Shown: piece by piece, positions 27,713-36,352 of the stretch
Position numbering within the stretch: position 1 is the stretch's first letter
How the letters are laid out: each line of letters opens with the position of its first letter
Assembly: GCA_020974905.1 (NCBI GenBank)
Contig: CP087563.1
Span: forward strand, 806,001 to 870,000
Direction of reading: 5' to 3'
DNA length: 64,000 nt
From: Planctomycetes bacterium syqfu
GTDB taxonomy: Bacteria > Planctomycetota > Phycisphaerae > Phycisphaerales > Phycisphaeraceae
Made by a program: the position numbers and the translations under genes
Notes under the pieces: generated by a model
Told to the model about the DNA's origin: nothing
Seen by the model: the letters and a program-made list of their open reading frames with translations, nothing else
The model's database searches: none

Positions 27713-29581
27713 TTATTCGGGCACGGTCATGGTCACGTGCACGACGCCTTCTTCGTTCTCAGTTTCGACATTCAAATTCGAACGTTTGAAAATCTTGAGC
27801 ATGCCCGCATTTTCTGAGAGCACGTCTGCTGTGAATTTCTTAATGCCGCGACTCTTGGCCACGTCAACGAGTTGCTCGAAAAGATAGCTACCCAGACCTT
27901 GACGTTGGAAGTCGTCACGGACGATAAACGCCAGGTCCGCTTCGGTGCCATCCTTCTGAATGAAGTAGCGACCGATGGCTACGATCTGCAGCGCCTCAAT
28001 CGGCCCCGCCACGCCAACCAAAGCCACTTCGTTCTGGAAGTCCACATTGCAGAAGCCCTGAAGCTTGTCGTGAGGCAGCGCCTTAAGGGCATGATGGAAT
28101 CGCAGGTAAACCGTCTGCTCACTGAAGGAGTAGAACATGTCACGGATAAACGGCTCATCATCAGGACGAATCGGGCGAACCATCACACGGCGACGGTCAG
28201 GCAATTCATGCTTGGTCGTCAACGATGCCGGTGGTGGCGGCGTGACGGCAGGCAGAATCTGGTTGGGGTAAACCAGGTGACGATGCTTGGCAGCATGGAG
28301 CAACTCACTACGGAAGTTGGGATGCGCGATGTTGATCAATGCCATGGCACGCTGACGCATGGACAGACCATGCAGATAGGCCACGCCGTATTCGGTGATG
28401 ACATAGTTGACATCGCTACGCGGCGTGCGGACGCCGGTGCCTGGTTCCAGTTCGCTGACAATGGTCGAGACGACTTGTCCGTCTTCGTTTTTCATCGTCG
28501 AGGGCATGACGATAAACGACTTGCCACTGGTGGAGTAGTTGGCACCACGGATAAAGTCGGCCTGGCCTGCGATACCGCTGGTGAACTTCGTGCCGACCGA
28601 ATCACTGACCACCTGGCCGGTGAGATCGATCTGCGTGGCCTGATTGATACAGACCATGTTGTCCTGCTTGGCGACCACGCGGAGATCGGAAGTATAGTCC
28701 GAGCCCTTGAGGACGATTTCAGGATTGTTGTTGATGAACTTGTAGAGTTCCTTGGAACCGACGCAGAAGCTGGCAACGACCTGTCCCTTGTCCAGCGTCT
28801 TGTTCTTGCCTGTGACCACGCCTGCTTTGATGAGTTTCATCACGCCATCGGAAATGAAACCCGAGTGCACGCCGAGGTCTTTCTTGTCGGTCAAGGTTGC
28901 TGCAATGGCATCCGACAAGCCACCGGTACCAAACTGCACGGTTGAACCGTCACTGACCATGGGATTGACGTAGGCAGCAATGGTTTGAGCCACTTGCGGA
29001 TCACCATCCCAGCCACCGATTTCCGGCAACTCTTCGTCGTGAATGACCAGGGCATCAATCTTGTCGACTTTGATCAGTGAGCTGCCACCGGTGCGCGGCA
29101 TGTTCTTGTTAACCTGTGCAATGACGATCTTGGCTGCATCGACGGCAGCCAACGTCACATCGACACTCACCCCCAAAGAAACATAGCCATGTTCATCCGG
29201 TTCGGTGACCATGATCACAGCCACGTCCACCGGCCAGCGACCGGCGGTAAAGAGTCTGGGAACGGAGGACAGTGACACCGGGGTGTAGTCCGCACGGGCC
29301 TGGTTGACCGCCATTTCCATGGACTCGTTGCCGATGAGCAGCGTGTTGCAACGGAAGGTGCCTGCCATGTTGGCTTTGGCGTATGGGGTGTCACCGAGGT
29401 TGTACATGGTCATCAATTCGATGTCATCAAGCATGCCTGCCTGAGCGGCCAACGCGCGGGCCAACTCGCGGGGTTCACCCGCAGCCGAGCCGATGACAAC
29501 ACGACTACCGGGCTGGATTTTTTTCACAGCCGTCGCCGAATCGACGATTTTTGAAGCATACTTTTCTTGCCAGGAACTCAT
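27713..29581 (-). CDS. Acetyl-CoA hydrolase/CoA-transferase fused to a GNAT acetyltransferase
   Basis: 622 residues. Residues 1-~440 match the acetyl-CoA hydrolase/4-hydroxybutyrate CoA-transferase family (PGSRVVIGSAAGEPREL, VQFGTGGLSDAIAATL, the HSGFISDGVMKLI block, VYVITEYGVAYLHG-type NYVITEYGVAYLHGLSMRQRA split at the family motif EYGVA). Residues ~465-622 are a GNAT domain (VRPIRPDDEPFIRDMF, IVRDDFQRQGLGSYLFEQL as the acetyl-CoA loop). Such fusions occur in several phyla; the GNAT could acetylate proteins, including the neighbouring synthetase, as Pat enzymes do, but that is inference. Its ATG overlaps the stop of the ADP-forming synthetase (ATGA), so the pair is translationally coupled. 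Confidence 0.88.
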   Translation of the reverse strand: MSSWQEKYASKIVDSATAVKKIQPGSRVVIGSAAGEPRELARALAAQAGMLDDIELMTMYNLGDTPYAKANMAGTFRCNTLLIGNESMEMAVNQARADYTPVSLSSVPRLFTAGRWPVDVAVIMVTEPDEHGYVSLGVSVDVTLAAVDAAKIVIAQVNKNMPRTGGSSLIKVDKIDALVIHDEELPEIGGWDGDPQVAQTIAAYVNPMVSDGSTVQFGTGGLSDAIAATLTDKKDLGVHSGFISDGVMKLIKAGVVTGKNKTLDKGQVVASFCVGSKELYKFINNNPEIVLKGSDYTSDLRVVAKQDNMVCINQATQIDLTGQVVSDSVGTKFTSGIAGQADFIRGANYSTSGKSFIVMPSTMKNEDGQVVSTIVSELEPGTGVRTPRSDVNYVITEYGVAYLHGLSMRQRAMALINIAHPNFRSELLHAAKHRHLVYPNQILPAVTPPPPASLTTKHELPDRRRVMVRPIRPDDEPFIRDMFYSFSEQTVYLRFHHALKALPHDKLQGFCNVDFQNEVALVGVAGPIEALQIVAIGRYFIQKDGTEADLAFIVRDDFQRQGLGSYLFEQLVDVAKSRGIKKFTADVLSENAGMLKIFKRSNLNVETENEEGVVHVTMTVPE

Positions 29582-31767
29582 TCGTCACCTCCGGACAAAA
29601 TAATGCGAGCATCAGCAGCCATGCAGCCTTCGCCCTTTTCAAACACCACAAGCGGGTTGATGTCCAATTCAGCCACCTGTGGGAAATCCACAACAAACTG
29701 GGACAGTTTCAGCAGTGACACAAGCAAGGCTTCCTTGTCAGCAGCCTTTTGACCACGGACCGGATCAAGCAACTTGGCACTGCGGGTCTTGGCGATCATG
29801 CGTTTGCCGTCCGCTTCGTCCAGCGGAGCAACATTGAAAGCCACGTCCTTGAAGACTTCGGTGTAGATACCGCCCATACCGCACATGATCAACGGGCCTA
29901 AGGACGGATCACGCGACAAGCCCAGAATCATTTCACGGCCTTTACCGAGCATCTTCTGAACCAGCACGCCCCATATCTCAACATCATCGCCCATGCGTTC
30001 CTTGACGGTCTTGATCATGGTGTTGTAGGCATCGCGGACTTCATCATCACTATTGAGATTCAAAGCCACACCGCCGACGTCGGACTTGTGCAAAATCTTG
30101 GGGCCGGCAATCTTGAGTACCACCGGGCCATCCATCTTGCCAGCAGCTTCGACGGCTTCGTCGGCATTGGCGGCAAGCTTGAACGGCACAGTCGGGAAAC
30201 CGTAGGCATCGAGCACCTGCATCGCGTGCGCTTCAACCAAACTGGTGATGCCCTTATCCGTCAGATCTTTAAGAATCTTGGCGGCAGCTTCCTTGTTCAC
30301 CGAGACTTCGCGGCTGCTGGCGGTCGTCTTGGTCCACTCGGCGAAACGGCACTTGGCCATCATCGCACCGGCGGCACTTTCCGGGAAGGTGTAGGTCGGG
30401 ACGTTGTACTTGCTACGCAGTTCGTTGGCACCTTCCTGCACTTCGCCAGCACCCATCAGACAGGCGACCACCGGCTTCTTGCAGAACTTGCGCGTCTCAC
30501 CAATTTCCTTGGCGATCTGCGTGGTGTTCGTCATCGTCTGCGGGGTCACAATGACCATGATCTGATCGACATTGTCGTCCGCTGCCACAGCGTCCAAGGC
30601 TGCACGGTAACGATCGTGACGCGCGTCACCAATCACGTCCACCGGGTTCTTGAAGGAACCGGCAGCAGGCAGTTGGAACTTCAGACTCTTGATGGTGTAG
30701 TCTTCGAACTTACAGAGATCAAGACCGCTGGAAATACAGGCGTCCGTTGCCATGATGCCCGGGCCACCAGCGTTGGTGACGATGGCAGTGCGACGACCAG
30801 CCGGGAGAACCGGATCACTGAAACAGGCAGCCACGTCAAAGAGTGTTTCCACGCTATCGACACGAATCACGCCAGCCTGTTCAAGCAGTGCGTCGTACAC
30901 TTCGTCGGAACCAGCCATCGAACCAGTGTGTGATGCGGCCGCGGCGGCGCCTTGACTGGTACGACCGGTCTTGATCATCAGGATCGGCTTGGGGTTCGGA
31001 CCACGGGTGATTAACTGTGCAGCATCGACGAACTTGCGACCGTCACTGATAGCTTCGACATACATCAGGATCGCCAGGGTTTCTTCGTCTTTCCACAGGC
31101 TGAGCATCAGGTCCACTTCGGAGATATCAGCTTTGTTGCCGAAACTCACGAAACGGGAGAAGCCGATGCCACGGGTGCCTGCATAGTCAAGCAGCGCAGA
31201 ACACAGGGCGCCGGACTGACTGATCAGGCCGATGTTCCCACGGTTGGGCGTCAACGGTCCGAAGCTGGCGTTCATGCCGACTTCCGGATGCGTGTTGATG
31301 ATGCCCAGACAGTTGGGGCCGAGGATGTTCAGGCCGTTTTCGTCTGCGTAGGCCTTGAGTGCTTTTTCACGTTCGACGCCTTCGCCACCGACTTCCTTGA
31401 AGCCTGCGGAGATGACCACGAAGTTTTTCACACCCTTGGCAACACCCTGCTTGATGGTCGGCAAAACGTACGGGGCTGGAATGACAACGACGATCAGGTC
31501 AAGCTGATCGTCGTCGATTAAGTCCAGAGATTGTACGCAGCGGATCCCAAACAGGGAGCGAGCTTTGGGGTTGACCGGGTAGATTACGCCTTGGTATCCG
31601 CCGTCGATCAGGTTTTCCATGATGGCGTAGCCGACGGAGCCTTCTCGTCGAGATGCGCCGACAACTGCGATTCCGCGGGGGGCAAAAAGAGGTTCAAGGT
31701 TACGAAAGTGAACTGCACCTTCTGCCGAGTCCGCTGGACTTTCCGATTGATTAAGAGTGGCTGTCAT
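29578..31767 (-). CDS. ADP-forming acetate-CoA ligase (acetyl-CoA synthetase), fused alpha-beta form
   Basis: 729 residues from ATG 31767 (GGAG 3 nt upstream; ATGs 9 and 45 nt earlier are possible). Order: CoA-binding domain (GIAVVGASRREGSVGYAIM), succinyl-CoA-ligase-like domain (GLISQSGALCSALLDYA, SHTGSMAGSDEVYDALLEQAGV with the catalytic His in AASHTGSMAG), then an ATP-grasp domain (about 500-729; GPVVLKIAGPKILHKSDVGG, ending ELDINPLVVFEKGEG). Interconverts acetyl-CoA + ADP + Pi with acetate + CoA + ATP, giving ATP during fermentation. The alpha and beta parts are on one chain. Operon with the downstream CoA-transferase/GNAT gene. Confidence 0.92.
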   Translation of the reverse strand: MTATLNQSESPADSAEGAVHFRNLEPLFAPRGIAVVGASRREGSVGYAIMENLIDGGYQGVIYPVNPKARSLFGIRCVQSLDLIDDDQLDLIVVVIPAPYVLPTIKQGVAKGVKNFVVISAGFKEVGGEGVEREKALKAYADENGLNILGPNCLGIINTHPEVGMNASFGPLTPNRGNIGLISQSGALCSALLDYAGTRGIGFSRFVSFGNKADISEVDLMLSLWKDEETLAILMYVEAISDGRKFVDAAQLITRGPNPKPILMIKTGRTSQGAAAAASHTGSMAGSDEVYDALLEQAGVIRVDSVETLFDVAACFSDPVLPAGRRTAIVTNAGGPGIMATDACISSGLDLCKFEDYTIKSLKFQLPAAGSFKNPVDVIGDARHDRYRAALDAVAADDNVDQIMVIVTPQTMTNTTQIAKEIGETRKFCKKPVVACLMGAGEVQEGANELRSKYNVPTYTFPESAAGAMMAKCRFAEWTKTTASSREVSVNKEAAAKILKDLTDKGITSLVEAHAMQVLDAYGFPTVPFKLAANADEAVEAAGKMDGPVVLKIAGPKILHKSDVGGVALNLNSDDEVRDAYNTMIKTVKERMGDDVEIWGVLVQKMLGKGREMILGLSRDPSLGPLIMCGMGGIYTEVFKDVAFNVAPLDEADGKRMIAKTRSAKLLDPVRGQKAADKEALLVSLLKLSQFVVDFPQVAELDINPLVVFEKGEGCMAADARIILSGGDE

Positions 31768-31844
31768 ATACTCCATTTCCTTTGCATGACAGGTAAAGCC
31801 AGTGGCCTGCACACTGAGGATTACACTTATAAAAAGATGTCTAG

Positions 31845-31864
31845 TTCGGATATGGTTGTCCGAA
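31845..31864. other. Hairpin in the intergenic region between the acetyl-CoA operon and nuoC
   Basis: TTCGGA (31845-31850) and TCCGAA (31859-31864), 8-nt loop, about 80 bp upstream of the synthetase start. The rest of 31768-31995 holds no ORF; it must contain the divergent promoters, but I cannot place them with confidence, and no known riboswitch was recognised. Confidence 0.25.
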
Positions 31865-31995
31865 TCAGGCCTTCTGTCAAATCAAAGGTGTAAATTAGCC
31901 GTTTAGAGCAAACCTCAGGCCGATGGGAGCAATCGCTGGGGTGAGATTCCCTCAATCAGACCGGTGCTGACTTTTCAAGCTCTCTCCGGGCAATT

Positions 31996-32562
31996 ATGAT
32001 GTACCTTTTACCAGACAATTGCCCAATATTGGACGCTCAACAGATGCAAGCACCGGACATTATCAACAAACTCACCGAGAAATTTGGCGACGCCATTGCA
32101 GAGCGCTTTCCCGAGGACCAGCACCCGCGTGTGCATGTCGCACCGGAGAACTGGCGCAGCATCGCTGAGTTCCTGTACAACGATCCGGACCTGGCTTTTG
32201 ATTGGCTGGCCTGCATCTCCGCGGTGGATTACGTGGCGGACAACGAACTGGCTGCTGTCTACGAACTCCGCTCCACCAAGCATAATCACTGGTTCTGCGT
32301 CAAAGTCATCGTCGGTCGTGATGGCACGCCGACCGTCCCTTCCGTCTGTGATCTGTGGCCCGCAGCAGACTGGCACGAACGCGAAGCTTACGACATGATG
32401 GGCATTATCTTTGATGGTCACCCTGACCTTCGACGCATCCTCCTGCCTGAAGACTGGGAAGGCTTCCCGCTCCGCAAAGACTACGTCTTCCCCAAACACT
32501 ACCACGGCATCCCCGGCACGTACGAAACCGACTGGAAACAGCGTGCTGACTATCCGAACTAA
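31996..32562 (+). CDS. nuoC: NADH-quinone oxidoreductase subunit C
   Basis: 188 residues from ATG 31996 (a second ATG follows directly; no strong Shine-Dalgarno). 30-kDa-subunit features: LAFDWLACISAVDYVADNEL, SVCDLWPAADWHEREAYDMMGI and the signature PDLRRILLPEDWEGFPLRKDY (split motif: LRRILLPEDWEGFPLRKDY). The subunit is part of the peripheral arm of complex I, joining the quinone-site module to the NADH module. No other complex I gene lies near it in the window; hoxE/F/U 28 kb away belong to the hydrogenase. It stands as an orphan between the acetyl-CoA operon and a repeat element. Confidence 0.9.
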   Translation: MMYLLPDNCPILDAQQMQAPDIINKLTEKFGDAIAERFPEDQHPRVHVAPENWRSIAEFLYNDPDLAFDWLACISAVDYVADNELAAVYELRSTKHNHWFCVKVIVGRDGTPTVPSVCDLWPAADWHEREAYDMMGIIFDGHPDLRRILLPEDWEGFPLRKDYVFPKHYHGIPGTYETDWKQRADYPN

Positions 32563-32575
32563 TGGTCAAATAGAA

Positions 32576-32702
32576 CCTCACGCTCGCTTCGTTTGAGTCG
32601 CAGAAACGCAAAGTTAAAACAAGAACTCGTTAAACACGATTAACTCAACCTGAAATGCATTCCCAATTTCTTTCTTTGCGACTTGGCGTCTTTGCGTGAG
32701 GA
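32576..32702. repeat. Degenerate ~127-bp element with inverted ends
   Basis: The left end (CCTCACGC at 32576-32583, AGTCGCA further in) and inverted right end (TGCGACTT...GCGTGAGG, 32678-32701) pair imperfectly; the right end carries the phrase TTTGCGACTTGGCGTCTTTG, similar in style to the element at 13096. No ORF inside. Less certain than that element. Confidence 0.35.
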
Positions 32703-32730
32703 AAGACCTTACTACATGAGGATTGAATCA

Positions 32731-33504
32731 ATGGCATACAAATCCACCAGTTTGTTGTGCATGTTATTAATTTGTCTGCTGACCGGCTGTGCTCATTCTG
32801 ATCTTGTTCACCAGACCTCCAGTATCGACGCCTTGCTCCAAGGCGAATACGGTCCACTCATCTCGGTTGCACAACTTAAAGAGCAAGGCGACACCGGCAT
32901 CGGAACCTTCGAACATCTCGATGGTGAAATGCTCATGCTCAATGGCATCGTCTACCAGATCAAATCCGATGGCACGATTCACCAGCGAGACAACGCAACG
33001 CAAATCCCCTTTGCAACCGTCAAATTCTTCAAAGCGGATCAGACTTTATCCATCTCAGACGATCTGACATTTGCTCAACTCAGCAAACAACTCGATCAAC
33101 ACCTGCCAACAGAAAATTACTTCCATGCGTTTATCATCCGTGGCACATTCAAGTCCGTTAAAACACGTAGCGTCCCCAGGCAAACACCGCCTTACCCACC
33201 ATTGATTGAAGTCGTGAAAGTCCAACCGACATGGACATTTGAAAACGTCACCGGCAGACTCGTCGGATTCAAATGCCCAACCTTCTCCAAGGGGCTCAAC
33301 GTTCCCGGCTATCACCTGCATTTTCTCCGCGATGATCACAGTGGTGGCGGTCACGTGCTGGACTTCACCACCGATGAGATTCACGTGCAGATCGACAGTT
33401 CCCGTCAATGGCAACTCACCTTGCCCGACACGGATTTTTTCCGTGAGATGAATCTGGCCAAAGACCGCAGTAAAGAATTGCACAAGGTCGAAAAAGACCG
33501 GTGA
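32731..33504 (+). CDS. Lipoprotein-type acetolactate decarboxylase
   Basis: 257 residues from ATG 32731, with GAGGA 8 nt upstream; earlier in-frame starts spoil the signal peptide. A lipoprotein signal (LLCMLLICLLTGC, lipidated Cys near residue 19) precedes an acetolactate decarboxylase domain with the family blocks LLQGEYGPLISVAQLK, GIGTFEHLDGEMLMLNG, IPFATVKFF and NVPGYHLHFLRDDHSGGGH; the histidines in HLHF and GGH are the zinc ligands of the family. Converts 2-acetolactate to acetoin. A membrane-anchored, extracytoplasmic enzyme is odd, since acetolactate is made in the cytosol, although exported forms exist in other bacteria. No acetolactate synthase gene is nearby. Confidence 0.87.
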   Translation: MAYKSTSLLCMLLICLLTGCAHSDLVHQTSSIDALLQGEYGPLISVAQLKEQGDTGIGTFEHLDGEMLMLNGIVYQIKSDGTIHQRDNATQIPFATVKFFKADQTLSISDDLTFAQLSKQLDQHLPTENYFHAFIIRGTFKSVKTRSVPRQTPPYPPLIEVVKVQPTWTFENVTGRLVGFKCPTFSKGLNVPGYHLHFLRDDHSGGGHVLDFTTDEIHVQIDSSRQWQLTLPDTDFFREMNLAKDRSKELHKVEKDR

Positions 33505-33617
33505 CCAATCATAGTTCAGGTTCTTGCCACCCCATTCGCAGCAAATCGGTCTTAATGCCGCTACAGATCAACCTTCTACTTCTGTTGGTATTTCGCAGTG
33601 TGACTGCCATAGATGCC

Positions 33618-35237
33618 TTACGCCGTTGTCCCATCCACCAATGAACCATGGATCGGGCGTTTGGCGCACCAGGCAATCACACGACGAACAAATGCCTGTG
33701 ATGCTGCGGGTTCATATGTTGCAGCACTGTGCCCAAGCAGGGATTGGACCACGCGCGATTTATTGACTTCATACGCCCATGCCAATGGTTCATCCGCGCC
33801 GGTGATATTGGACCTGGCAACCAGCAACGGTTCCTCGATCGGCACATCACCATGCTGACGCCAATACAACTCATCCGTGACATCAAAGGGTTTGAGACCC
33901 GCTGCTAGCGGATGTCGACCTTGTGGTCGGACTTCAAACGTGCCGAACTTGTCATGGTGACTGCGCCCCGGTGCAATGTCGCGGTGTTCCCAGACGCGCT
34001 GGACCAATGTGCGATACCACGGCCAATCACTTTTACCATCGGTTTGGGGCAATGATGCATGACAGGCACCATTGGCAAAGTGATGGACGAAGACACCGCC
34101 ACCACGTTTGGTGAATTCTTCGATGGCATGCTTGGCCTGATCTGAAAGCCCAACAGGATCATGCCAATTGCACCAGTTGAGGACCAGCACATCACTGTCC
34201 TGCAAGTCTGAAACCAGATCATCCGGGCAGGTTGTCACCCGTGTTTGAATCCGATCATCATCACCAAACACACGCAAGAGTGCGCCGGTGGTTTCCGCCC
34301 AGTTATGCCAACGGTGAGCATTGTTGCCACTGAGCATGGTCACGCGAATTGGCTTAACTTCCGGGCCGTCTGCAACGCGATGGTTCACTTCTTCACGTTC
34401 AGCAAAGGCAACCTGCAAACCTTCCTCGGGGATGTCCAAGCCTGCACTCCAGGTGATCCCGTTGAGCACCAGGGTTCGAAGCCCATCCACACGGAAGATG
34501 TCGAGGCTGTGTCCCATGGTTGTGCCGAAGCTTCGACCACCGTCTTTGCGTTCAAGACACCAGGCAACGGCTTGCTCTTCCGGCTCATTATTTTTAGTTG
34601 GTAAAGCACGAATTTGAATCAGCGGCACCGCATCAGGATGGAATGATAATTGATGATAAAACTCTTCACGGAGTTTGGGGCTGCCTACACCATTGAGAAT
34701 GGGATGTTCCTGTTGCATCCGATCAAACAGAGATGCGGCCCATGAGATTTTCGAACTCCAATCACGTTTGCCGTTTTGTTCCCAATGGAAGATCGCACCT
34801 TGCCAATCCAATGCATCCTGCATGTCAGCTTCGCTAGCAAAGGTTGCAAAGTGAACCGGGACAAGTCGCTGCCTTGAGCAAGTTGTTGCTTGCGTTCAGG
34901 TTGCAAAGTGAACCGGGACAAGTCCCATGCCTTGAGCAATGCGTTTTTTGAGTTGTTGCTTGCGTTCATCATTGCGTAAGTGTGATGCTTCTTCATACGG
35001 CAGATCACCATCACGTCCATCACTGATAACCACCAGACAGTCCGCGGTGTCAATGACATCTGCTTGCCAATCATCATTTTCAAGACGAGTGATTTGAATC
35101 TGCTCCGCCAAAGGCGAACGCAGCAGACAGTCGTGAAGCAAACGTGCCTGAGCCGGATAGTCGTGAATGCCGTTGTCATCAGGGCCATGACTTTTTTTCC
35201 CAGCCAACAGGACAATGTGTTTTTTATCTGAATTCAT
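33618..35237 (-). pseudogene. Double ThuA-domain protein interrupted by a 57-bp tandem duplication with an in-frame stop
   Basis: From ATG 35237 the frame encodes a first ThuA-type domain (KKHIVLLAGKKSHG, LVVISDGRDGD) and stops at TGA 34898-34896, after VPVHFAT. The same frame reopens 18 codons later with VPVHFATFASEADMQDALDW and continues to 33618: the rest of domain 1 (WEQNGKRDWSSKI) and a second ThuA domain (VTMLSGNNAHRWHNW, RGGGVFVHHFANGACH). The stop is created by a 57-bp imperfect tandem repeat (34842-34898 against 34899-34968). Removing it restores a 520-residue protein. ThuA domains occur with sugar dehydrogenases and hydrolases; function is not firmly known. Alternatives: two polypeptides by restart at ATG 34823, or an assembly error. 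Confidence 0.8.
34842..34968. repeat. Imperfect tandem duplication (57 + 70 bp) inside the ThuA gene
   Basis: Unit 1 (34842-34898) and unit 2 (34899-34968) both start GGTTGCAAAGTGAACCGGGA and end AGTTGTTGCTTGCGTTCA. Unit 1 lacks 13 nt (1 nt after GTC and a 12-nt block) relative to unit 2. The net insert is 57 bp, a multiple of three, and the junction creates TGA on the minus strand. Confidence 0.9.
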
Positions 35238-35271
35238 TTGATGTGTTCCGTGCGTGTTCAAAGGTATATTT

Positions 35272-36228
35272 TCAGCAAGACCAATCCAAAACGGTGGTCA
35301 ATGGGCCATCGCCCTGCTGGGTTAAGCGATCATAAATTTTCTGACAATCACGTGGGGCGCCAACTTCGTAAATGCCATCGACATTCAAACGTTTTTGATC
35401 AAGCATGCGTAAGGCACCTTCAAAGTTACCCCAGATACTCGCCCGATCAAAGTCACCACGATGTCGGGGAATCTCCCATTCCCAACCACTTCGCACATGC
35501 AGGTAGCGATGGAAAATCGCATGCGTTAATTCAAAAGCCTGCACATCGGCTTTACGTCGCCAGGGCACACCGATCAGGGAAAGCTCCCCGCCCTTGCGAA
35601 GTGACTTGCTTGCATCAACGACAGCCTGTTCATGGCCTGTACAATCGATTACCAGATCCATGTCGTCCCGATCCGGCGTCTTATCCAAGACCGTACAAAA
35701 ACTGTTGGACGCCAATTGCTCGCGGCGTCCTGCAACGGGATCAACCGCAAAGACATTGTAGCCACAGCAGTCAAAGAGTCGGCTTGCCATATTCCCCACC
35801 AGTCCTAACCCCATCACCAGGACATTCGAAGGCGGGCGCATCCGGGTGGTGGTCAAGGTCGTCATGCTGATCCCCATGAAACGTGCACAACACGCTGCTT
35901 TGGGATCAAGCGTCTTGGGCAACTTGGCAAGAACATTGGCATCGAGTTTCTGATAGCTCTGGTGCCTGCATAGACAAAACGCATAATCACCGGGTGCAAT
36001 GTTTTGAACCTCTGAGCCGACACGTTCAACCCGCAGAACAGACGCATAGCCGATACCACGCGGGAAATTTTCACCGAGTAAACAACCTTGAATCTCGGTG
36101 CCGGGGCTGATCATACTTGCCACGGTGGGACCGGCCACCTCGTTGGGTTCGAGATGATCCATGTCATCCTGCTGGGTTTGTAATTCAACTTTCCCCTTGG
36201 CAGTAAAGATGATTTTTCGGATATCCAT
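35272..36228 (-). CDS. MDR-family (zinc-type) dehydrogenase
   Basis: 318 residues. Medium-chain dehydrogenase/reductase without the usual CxxxHxxxG catalytic zinc cluster but with the family layout: SMISPGTEIQGCLLG and GYASVLRVERVG in the N-terminal barrel, the NAD(P) Rossmann motif VLVMGLGLVGNMASRLF (GLGLVG), ADP-ribose site FAVDP, and DLVIDCTGHEQAV. It resembles the BchC/sorbitol-dehydrogenase-like sugar oxidoreductases. It lies 34 bp upstream of the ThuA gene in the same direction; ThuA and such dehydrogenases are often neighbours in sugar-oxidation loci. Divergent from an AraC regulator that may control both. Substrate unknown. Confidence 0.83.
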   Translation of the reverse strand: MDIRKIIFTAKGKVELQTQQDDMDHLEPNEVAGPTVASMISPGTEIQGCLLGENFPRGIGYASVLRVERVGSEVQNIAPGDYAFCLCRHQSYQKLDANVLAKLPKTLDPKAACCARFMGISMTTLTTTRMRPPSNVLVMGLGLVGNMASRLFDCCGYNVFAVDPVAGRREQLASNSFCTVLDKTPDRDDMDLVIDCTGHEQAVVDASKSLRKGGELSLIGVPWRRKADVQAFELTHAIFHRYLHVRSGWEWEIPRHRGDFDRASIWGNFEGALRMLDQKRLNVDGIYEVGAPRDCQKIYDRLTQQGDGPLTTVLDWSC

Positions 36229-36352
36229 TTCGTGCTCTCCTGTGGACTTTCGTATATCTATTTATCCATACCAACATGTTGCTGATGGATACGACGTGCA
36301 AATATGTTCACAAATAATGGACTTGTTTTGAATATCTGCTAATCTCTATTGC

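Noticed and set aside
27872-28945. 357-codon plus-strand frame
   Set aside because: Lies entirely antisense to the CoA-transferase/GNAT gene, whose family motifs are unmistakable; composition is that of a shadow frame with no domain.
31900-31995. Possible riboswitch upstream of nuoC
   Set aside because: GC-rich with short repeats (GGGTGAGATTCCCTCA) but no match to a riboswitch consensus I know and no clear terminator or sequestered ribosome site.
34460-34480. tRNA T-loop-like GGTTCGAAGCC
   Set aside because: It lies in the ThuA coding sequence and no acceptor, D or anticodon stems can be paired around it.
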